Source of the DNA: Pardosa pseudoannulata
Lineage: Eukaryota > Arthropoda > Arachnida > Araneae > Lycosidae
Assembly: GCA_032207245.1 (NCBI GenBank)
Contig: CM063498.1
Location: 94,375,301 to 94,439,300, forward strand
DNA length: 64,000 nt
Direction of reading: 5' to 3'
In this document: positions 57,291-64,000 of the stretch, one piece after another
Layout of the letters: the number at the start of each line of letters is the position of its first letter
How positions within the stretch are numbered: position 1 is the stretch's first letter
Notes under the pieces: model-generated
The model's database searches: none
Seen by the model: only the letters and a program-made list of their open reading frames with translations
Told to the model about the DNA's origin: nothing
Program-made: the position numbers and the translations under genes

Positions 57291-58154
57291 GTAGAATTAA
57301 GTAATGACTGTCAGTAAGAATCCAAATATGCATAAAATTATTTTATTGAGTAATGTTCTGAACATTGTTCGGGCTTCTTTCCATAGTGATGTGTTCGAAT
57401 CGGTCGCCTGGCAAAAATTTGAGTTTCTAATATTATAACAGTAGAAATAGAAATCTTGCTGTATCGAGTCCAATTGTTTTTAATGTCTTCCTTTGTGAAT
57501 TGTTTAGGTATTTGTGTTATGAATTGTGTATTCGAAAAATTATATGATATAACAAAAATATGTCACAAATAAAACTTCTAGACCTCTCCCGGAATTTTTT
57601 CCTAGTTATGACCCTCCCTTAATGCCTAGCGTCCTTTCTCAGAGAAAGGTAAAGAATAGTTTGTAGCATTTTTATGCTAACTCGGCACGAGTTTTCCTTT
57701 TTATCCCTATAAGCCGGTGGTCTTCAAACTTTTAAGATTCGAGGGACCCTTGAAAAGATATGATTTTCGGGCTGAACCCTATAACTTTCTCCTGTAAATG
57801 TACCAGAGCGAAAATCCATTTCCTACGTCAAAGCCATGGGGAAACAGCGCGATGCTAATTAAAGCATGGTAACTCGACGTTGGCAATAAAATTCCAAAAG
57901 CAGGGTGAGAAAAGTACAAAAAGCGAACAGAGTTCAGATAACCAATGGGTTGTGGAAAATAAAGAAATAAAAATTAAAATGAGATAACAATTATAATTAA
58001 ATGAAAAAGACTACGGAAATATTTACATAAAATTAGAATAAACAATTAGGAATGAAAAACATTTTAGAATATGTTTTATGGTAGAATTCTTTCTTTCTTA
58101 TGTATTCTGGACGTGAAATGTGTTAGTTGCTTATCAGTTTAATTTTCTTTACAG
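57291..58154. other. SCPx upstream region
   Basis: Holds a left-end-like hAT sequence 'ggtggtcttcaaactttt' at about 57716 without a paired right end. No TATA box or clear promoter element was recognised. It ends in a T-rich tract and the acceptor TTTACAG at 58148-58154. Confidence 0.4.
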
Positions 58155-58168
58155 ATCAGACAGCCACA
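58155..58168 (+). other. predicted 5' UTR start of the SCPx coding exon
   Basis: TTTTCTTTACAG is a strong splice acceptor, and 14 bases later comes ACAATGG, a good start context. The open frame extends upstream to 58127 only through non-ATG codons and across this polypyrimidine tract, so it was not used. This predicts at least one upstream noncoding exon. Confidence 0.55.
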
Positions 58169-59764
58169 ATGGCACAAGCAATTCGGAGGGTGTATGTGGT
58201 AGGTGTCGGAATGACCAAGTTCGTAAAACCCAATTCTGTAGATGGTGACTATCCGGATTTTGCAAGAGAGGCAGTGTCTAAAGCCTTGAAAGATGCCAAA
58301 ATCAGTTACGATAAAGTTCAACAAGCTTGTGTGGGTTATGTGTATGGTGATTCTACTTGCGGTCAGAGAGCTGTATATGAAGTAGGAATGTCTGGAATTC
58401 CTATCTACAATGTCAACAACAATTGCGCCACTGGAGCTACAGCATTGTTCATGGCGAAACAGTTGGTTGAAGGGGGAATTTGCGATTGTGCTCTTGCACT
58501 AGGCTTTGAGAAGATGGCTAAAGGTTCTTTAACTTCAAAGTTTGACGATCGTACTAATCCAATGGATAAACACGTGTTTGTTCTTTCCAATACTCATGGG
58601 TTTGCTGCAGCGCCCGTAGCAGCTCAATTTTTTGGGAGTGCTGGACGAGAGCATATGCAAAAGTATGGTACCAAGCCTGAACACTTTGCGAAAATTGCTT
58701 ATAAAAATCACAAACACTCCACTAAAAACCCTTATTCTCAGTTCCAAGATGAATATTCTTTAGATCAGATTAAAAATTCCCCAGTTGTTTATGAGCCTTT
58801 AACTAAACTTCAGTGCTGCCCAACATCAGATGGTGCTGCAGCAGCCATTTTGGCTAGCGAAGAATTTGTTCGAGCTCACAATCTTGAGAATCAAGCTGTT
58901 GAGATAATAGGTATGGAAATGTCTACTGACTTTCCCAGTACCTTTAAAGAAAATAGTTGCATTAAAATGATTGGGTTTGATATGACAAGAAATGCTGCTT
59001 CTAAGCTTTTCCAAAAGACCCAACTAAAGCCCTCTGACGTTGATGTAGTGGAGCTTCATGATTGTTTCTCCACAAATGAGCTCATAACATACGAAGCTTT
59101 GGGTTTGTGCGACATTGGAAAAGGTGGAGAGTTGGTTGACTCTGGTAATAACACATATGGGGGAAAATTTGTTATAAATCCTAGCGGCGGTCTGATATCT
59201 AAAGGACATCCCCTTGGTGCAACAGGTATTGCACAGTGTGCTGAATTATGCTGGCACCTCCGAAACGAAGCCGGAGAGAGACAAGTTCCTAATGCGAAGT
59301 TAGGTTTACAGCACAATATCGGACTTGGCGGAGCTGTTGTAGTTGGTTTATACCGACTAGGTTTTCCTAGCAACGAGCCCTCTCTCTTTAATCCACCACA
59401 AGATATTTTCAAGTTGAAATCTGCATCATTTTTTACTAAAGCTTTTGATGTTTTAAAAGCTGCCGAGGGAGCTTTAGATAAAAGAATAAAAGGTTCTTTG
59501 AAGTTGAAAGTTTCAGATGATTCATCCGATTACGTTGCAGCTGGAGGCATACATATAGATAATGGCAAAGTTTCTGTATCTTTCGATCCAAATATGAAAG
59601 CTGATTGTACAATATCCTGTTCCGATAGCGTACTGTATGATATTTTGTGTAGGAAGACAACTCCCGAGAAAGCTTTTTTTGCAGGCAAAATGAAGTTGCA
59701 AGGAAATATAGGATTTGTTACTAGACTGATGACCATGAAGAATCTTTTGCTTTCAAAACTTTAA
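58169..59764 (+). CDS. SCP2 (SCPx): SCPx: peroxisomal 3-ketoacyl-CoA thiolase fused to sterol carrier protein 2
   Basis: The N-terminal thiolase cleaves 3-ketoacyl-CoA, in animals mainly branched-chain and sterol side-chain substrates, in peroxisomal beta-oxidation; the C-terminal SCP2 domain binds and transfers lipids. The 531-residue frame is intact and near the family length (human 547). Visible features: 'NNNCATG' with catalytic Cys86, 'ELHDCFSTNE' with His297, 'GGLISKGHPLGATG' with His347, and 'HNIGLGGAVVVGLYRLG' closing the thiolase. The SCP2 domain runs from about 418 to 531 ('FDVLKAAEGALDKRIKGSLK' to 'KMKLQGNIGFVTRLM'). It ends in Ser-Lys-Leu, a canonical peroxisomal targeting signal. 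The coding region has no intron, unlike vertebrate SCP2 and unlike Sec6 next door, and is GC-richer than its flanks. The start is the ATG after the acceptor at 58154. Confidence 0.95.
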   Translation: MAQAIRRVYVVGVGMTKFVKPNSVDGDYPDFAREAVSKALKDAKISYDKVQQACVGYVYGDSTCGQRAVYEVGMSGIPIYNVNNNCATGATALFMAKQLVEGGICDCALALGFEKMAKGSLTSKFDDRTNPMDKHVFVLSNTHGFAAAPVAAQFFGSAGREHMQKYGTKPEHFAKIAYKNHKHSTKNPYSQFQDEYSLDQIKNSPVVYEPLTKLQCCPTSDGAAAAILASEEFVRAHNLENQAVEIIGMEMSTDFPSTFKENSCIKMIGFDMTRNAASKLFQKTQLKPSDVDVVELHDCFSTNELITYEALGLCDIGKGGELVDSGNNTYGGKFVINPSGGLISKGHPLGATGIAQCAELCWHLRNEAGERQVPNAKLGLQHNIGLGGAVVVGLYRLGFPSNEPSLFNPPQDIFKLKSASFFTKAFDVLKAAEGALDKRIKGSLKLKVSDDSSDYVAAGGIHIDNGKVSVSFDPNMKADCTISCSDSVLYDILCRKTTPEKAFFAGKMKLQGNIGFVTRLMTMKNLLLSKL

Positions 59765-60425
59765 GAAGTAGTATATTCTTTAGTTTACACAATTGTTTTA
59801 AAATTTATTTTTTACTAAGTTTAATGTCTTTTTTATGAACCAAAGTATGTGTTATCATGTTTGAAATAAGTTTGTTTAAAAATATTTTTATTTACTTATA
59901 TTTCCAAAGATTTTCTTCATTATCTAGTTGGCGAATTCTACAGAATTTGTTCAATTTTAGTGAAAATTATTCGTTTTCTTCATAGCACTAACAAACAAAC
60001 GCGTTGAAACTGAAAAATATATTGCATTAGGCGTTTCTTTAATGTTGAAAATGCACGGCTTAAAATGAATCCTTACTTTTTCCATTTTCAACAATGTTGC
60101 TTGAGGTTTGTATTTAATAATTAAGCTAAAAAGTTTGTCTTTCCGCTACCTGCCTAGTTTCTTTTAATATTAAAACTTACTTGTTCTAAAAATTTTTAAC
60201 ATATTTTAGTTCAATGCTACAGTAGACTTTCAGAATTTACTTAATTTATTATGTTTTTTAATGAATTTGCTTGAAAATTTAGTATGTTGTTACAAATATG
60301 GTAAAATTATATATGTGGTAAGTATAAATGTGGTAAAAATTTCAAAGTAAAACATTTTTATAAATTAATTGTTTAGTAATTTTATTAAAAATGTTCCATA
60401 CGCATCCCTTTTATTCATATTATAG
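59765..60425. other. SCPx 3' flank
   Basis: AT-rich with no early AATAAA within 600 bases of the stop, so the 3' UTR is probably long or uses a variant signal. Confidence 0.4.
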
Positions 60426-60870
60426 TTATTTCTATTCATGGGATTCTGTTTGGACTTTGCTCTTAAAAACTTTGTAGTTAATGATAGTAAGCATCCATGG
60501 AAAATATATATAAAAAAACAATAGCTGTAAGGAAAATACCCATTCTTTCGTGTGCAAAAATCATAACACTTCTTTTAAAAGCAAAAATAACATAAATAAT
60601 TTTTACTTCAAAATACATTAATTTTAATCAACTTTCGTTTTATATAGAATAAAATTATTTCTATTAATGGGATTCTGTTTGGACTAAGCTCTTAAAAACT
60701 TTGTAGTTAATAATCGTAAGCATCCATGGAAAATGTTAAAAAAAAAACAATAGTTATAGGGAAAATATCCATTCTTTCGTGTGCAAAAATCATAACACTT
60801 CTTTTAAATGCAAAAATAACAGATTTGGACTTCAATATACAATAATTTTAATCAATTATATAGAATAAAT
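60426..60870. repeat. tandem duplication, period about 229 bp, downstream of SCPx
   Basis: Copy 1 (60426-60654) and copy 2 (60655-60870) share 'gggattctgtttggact', 'aaaaactttgtagttaat', 'gtaagcatccatggaaaat' and 'attctttcgtgtgcaaaaat' and end alike at 'tatatagaataaa'. They are roughly 85-90% alike by eye, so the duplication is fairly recent. Confidence 0.9.
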
Positions 60871-62160
60871 ATTCGCTAATTTCAAAGGACAAGGATAATT
60901 AGATCTGAGCATGGAATGCTTTAGGTATACATAAAATAGAAAAATGTTCCTTTTGAATAAAACATTTAAAGTTATAATTAGTAATAATTGTGTTGTATTT
61001 TGTAGTAATAATTATATTTATTACAGGATTCAGGATATAATAAAACTCTTTGCTTCTCATTGTTAGTCATAATTTACGATTGGCCGAGATAAAATTATTG
61101 AATTTTAAGTCAAATTTTATTCAGCTGAAAGTCCACTGTCCCGTTAAAACGAATAATTTGTAAATTTCAATTACTTTTCACAATTTTTCATGTCCAGCAT
61201 AATTTTTGTATGAAAACAAATTAGCAGAGAAGCGTAAGATCTAGCATTAAATAAATATTTTTTATTTTTAAAGTTCCGTATATATTTTTCCGCTTGATTG
61301 TTGATAATTCATTTAAAAGAATAAGTATTCTTGTCAGTTTAAATCTAAGAATTCAACTCAATTAGTATGGATTTACAAATATCTTAAATATACACTATTC
61401 TTGATATTTAAACCTTAAATTGTCTAAATTATCCAGGTATTTAGATTTTTCACTAATAAATCATTTATCTAAAAAAATTTTTCGTTAGTATAGAATTCAA
61501 TAACGAACCATCAAAGAAAGATCTTTCATTTTATGATGTCAAAATTATGGATAGGTGATTTATTTCTACTCATCAGTTGTAAATGAATATCAAAGTCAAA
61601 TATTAAAAAATTATAATATAGGTGCAAGCCTATTAAAGCTTGTATGTTTTGTATTGTGTTTTTAACCATTATTCCTCCACATTATATTGTTGTTGCATTC
61701 TGTGCCATGAATTACAGATTTCAGAATCTTATATATATATTATATCTATAAAGTAGATACAGTTATTTTTTTATTTAATATGTTATAGAAGTTAATAGTG
61801 TATTTATTTGATCTCAAAAAAGATTAATATATCTTCAGATTAGTACCTCAGTTTTGTTACCTTACTGATTGTGTTGTTTGAATTAGTTATAACTATAGAC
61901 TAGTCAGTATAATTTTCCAAAGAATTTTGTTTTCTCTTTTGTCTACCATCACTTTATTGAGATTTTAATTGTTTCATGATTAATATATTGTTACCTAAAT
62001 ATTATGAAGTTTTTTATTGTTTTGTTTTTTCGTTTGATTCTGAGATTTGTTGATATCAGTTTAATCTATGTAATGAACTTAAGCACATATTTGAAAATAA
62101 AAATATGGATGTTATAAAGACTGTTCTTTTTTTTTTTAAAATATATATATGTATATGAAA
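60871..62160. other. possible distal 3' UTR, otherwise nothing recognised
   Basis: AT-rich. AATAAA occurs at 62096-62101, followed within about 30 bases by a T run, a plausible distal polyadenylation site for SCPx some 2.3 kb after its stop. Earlier AATAAA strings at about 60863 and 60957 are alternatives. Confidence 0.3.
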
Positions 62161-62512
62161 CGGACGAGTGGTTAAGACATGGAAGACATATTTGAATTCA
62201 TATATAAAAACTTTTTTATTGTAATCCTTCTGTTCATGGCTGTGCCATTTAGATATCCTTTGTTCTCATAATTTGCCACGACAAGCTTGGAGGATGTTAT
62301 CAGCCCGAGTTCCCGCTCAGAGCAGTCTTTTTTGGCATTGCTACCTTAGCAATTCTTATGTCTACTTCCGCGGTAGCTTTTTTACTCTGTATAGTCCCGC
62401 TCGAGGGTGTGTCTTTCTCCTATTACGTTATCGTTAATGAATTCTAACTATTTTTAATTATAACTCGCTTAATTCTTAACCCCCATTTTTAAACCTGACA
62501 TACATACATATA
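62161..62512. other. balanced-composition block, unclassified
   Basis: Bases 62230-62420 are GC-richer ('ttatcagcccgagttcccgc', 'cccgctcgagggtgtg') and look repeat-derived, but no ends or coding motif were found. Confidence 0.3.
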
Positions 62513-63716
62513 CACTCAAGAGCCAAAACATTATGACCACCCCTACATTTTGCAATGAACTCGCCTGGATGACGTGGAAGGCACGTGATCAGGTGGAAGT
62601 GGTATTTAACTGCTGCTGGAGAGTCTGAAGAATTATTCTTTCACTTACTTCTGTGTGTGATAGAAAAGACTGCGGATCTAAGCGATTTTGATAGACCGCA
62701 GTCTGCATTGGCTCAAAGGCTCGAAACAAGTATTTCCGGAACTGTACATTTCGTGGGTTGTTCGGCATCTACAGTTGTTAGAACTTATGCAAAGTGGATG
62801 AATGACGGTGAAACCAGCAGTAGACGACATGGTGTTGGACGTCCACATGCTATCAAAGAAAAAGGTCGTCGAAGACTGTCTCGCATGGTGAAGCAAAACT
62901 GAAGCCAGACAGTGGCTCAGCTGACAACCCAATACAATACAGGGCCAAGTAGAATAGTATCGGAGCACACTGTTCAGCGGACACTGTTGGATATGGGGCT
63001 ACGCAGCAAACGTCCCACTCGTGTGCCTTTGCTGACCAAGCGTCATCTCCAACTGCGCCTACGCTGGGCCCAGGAACATCGCGACTGGTCCATGGATCAG
63101 TGGGAGAGAGTTGCCTGGTCAGATGAATCCCGGTTTGTCATTCATCACGCCGACGTCCTTGTCAGGATACGAAATCTTCCAGGCGAACAGTTGCTCCCTC
63201 AATACACAGGCCGGTGATGGCGGTATTATGGTTTAGGGGACTTTCTCTTAGGCATCTCTGGGACGTGTGTTGTGGTAGAGCAGACCGTGAATGTTACAGG
63301 GTATCTGAACATCATCGCTGACCAGTTGCACCCGTACATGGCCTCTGTTTTTCCAGCTGGATATGGAATGTTCCAACAGGGCAACGCCCCGTGTCACAAG
63401 GCTAAAATTGTTTTGGACTAGCTCCAGGAACATCATGTTGAATTCCAGTCAATGTACTGGCCGCCTAACTCACTGTATCTCAATCCGGTAGAACACATTT
63501 GGAATGTCATGGGACGGCAGCTCAGAGTTCAAAGACCACCAATTCGCAATATCTCGGATTTGCGTAACCGTTGCTTAAACATCTGGTACAATCTGTCTTC
63601 GGCCATCTACCAATGACTTGTGGCATCTATGCCAAGGCGGGTTGAAGCTGTGTTGCGCGCCAAAGGTGGGCCAACTCGTTATTGACAGGTGGTCATAATA
63701 TTTTGGCTCTTGAATG
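62513..63716 (+). mobile_element. Tc1-like transposon, near full length, inactive
   Basis: TA flanks both ends. Left terminus CACTCAAGAGCCAAAACATT; right terminus reversed CATTCAAGAGCCAAAATATT, matching on through 'atgaccacc'. At 1204 bp it spans the whole transposase region. A frame from about 62672 carries 'LSDFDR', 'GVGRPHAIKEKGRRRLSRMV', 'WSDESRF' (first catalytic Asp), 'QQGNAPCHKA', where the second Asp of the usual QDNAPCH is Gly, 'LYLNPVEHIWNVMGRQLR' (catalytic Glu) and the 'SMPRRVEAVLRAKGGPTRY' C-terminus. TGA at 62900 and 63215, TAG at 63418 and frame shifts near 63220-63280 kill it. Confidence 0.92.
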
Positions 63717-63718
63717 TA

Positions 63719-63958
63719 TTTATAATGACTAAAGCAGAAAGTCACAAACAAAATGTACACTTCGGTGACCTTAGAACCTTCAACTTCCGGAAAACGTGGA
63801 CAATACAGTAGAGCCTGGATTATTTAAGCTAATTGGTACTACTAGTACAAAAAATATAGACAAAGGAAAATGGGAAGGCATCGTAGAGATAATGTACAGA
63901 AAAACTACTTTAAAGGCTTTTGCTCAGATTAAGTTTCTTCGTTCCTCTTTTAAGTTGG
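63719..63958. other. intergenic, nothing recognised
   Basis: Short stretch between the Tc1-like element and the terminal SINE. The open frame at 63796-63981 runs into the SINE and is not considered a gene. Confidence 0.4.
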
Positions 63959-64000
63959 CTGAACGATGGCCAAATGTTTAGGGCGCTGATCATCAGAACA
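63959..64000 (+). repeat. SINE head, cut by the window end
   Basis: 'ctgaacgatggccaaatgtt' and 'tagggcgctgatcatcagaa' align with the A-box head of the 51688 and 44290 SINEs ('gatggccaaatggtaaaacg'). The B box and body lie beyond the window. Confidence 0.6.

Noticed and set aside
57716..57800. hAT element left end upstream of SCPx
   Set aside because: The left-end-like sequence is present, but no right end or target duplication could be paired.
58127..58168. Longer N-terminus for SCPx (14 extra residues)
   Set aside because: It needs a non-ATG start and reads through a polypyrimidine tract and splice acceptor; the ATG at 58169 has good context and matches the family start.
59056..59412. 118-codon minus-strand frame inside SCPx
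   Set aside because: It is the shadow of the real plus-strand frame; Pro- and Ser-rich with no motif.
1..64000. Bacterial or phage-type defence system, operon or CRISPR array
   Set aside because: No spaced direct repeats, no Shine-Dalgarno-led compact genes; spliced genes and animal-type mobile elements show a eukaryotic genome.

Overview
This is eukaryotic, very AT-rich DNA with long introns and many degenerate mobile elements. The two protein genes and the repeat types (Tc1/mariner, hAT, piggyBac, pogo/Tigger and Helitron DNA elements, Ty3/Gypsy and BEL/Pao relics, tRNA-derived SINEs) fit an arthropod. A chelicerate, perhaps a spider, is my guess, but nothing here fixes the species.

Layout. 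Bases 1-6600 are intergenic and made of decayed repeats: two Ty3/Gypsy pol relics, a reversed SINE, an hAT miniature element with a perfect 8-bp target duplication, an LTR-like block and a minus-strand Tc1 relic. Bases 6924-43620 (+) hold a complete exocyst gene, Sec6/EXOC3. I could rebuild 23 coding exons in frame, 2310 nt giving 769 residues, with GT/AG at every junction. Its introns carry most of the repeats: hAT, pogo/Tigger, piggyBac-like and mariner elements, two Helitron copies, a 240-bp solo LTR and several SINEs. Bases 43800-58150 are intergenic, with SINEs, a pogo-like element whose left end is duplicated, a second Tigger-like element containing a CENP-B-type DNA-binding relic, an hAT miniature element and a probable non-LTR retrotransposon fragment. 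Bases 58169-59764 (+) encode an intact SCPx/SCP2 protein (thiolase fused to a sterol-carrier domain, ending in the peroxisomal signal SKL) with no intron in its coding region. Downstream are a tandem duplication, a near-full-length dead Tc1 element with matching inverted ends and TA flanks, and the start of another SINE cut by the window edge.

The two genes are unrelated in function: vesicle tethering at the plasma membrane, and peroxisomal beta-oxidation of branched acyl chains with lipid transfer. I found no tRNA or rRNA gene, CRISPR array, bacterial-type operon or convincing new system. The most unusual points are the uninterrupted SCPx coding region beside a 23-exon neighbour, a Helitron carrying a BEL/Pao pol fragment that its sister copy lacks, and a composite Helitron with an inverted terminus and a nested hAT element. 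All calls were read by eye from the sequence; no database search was possible.
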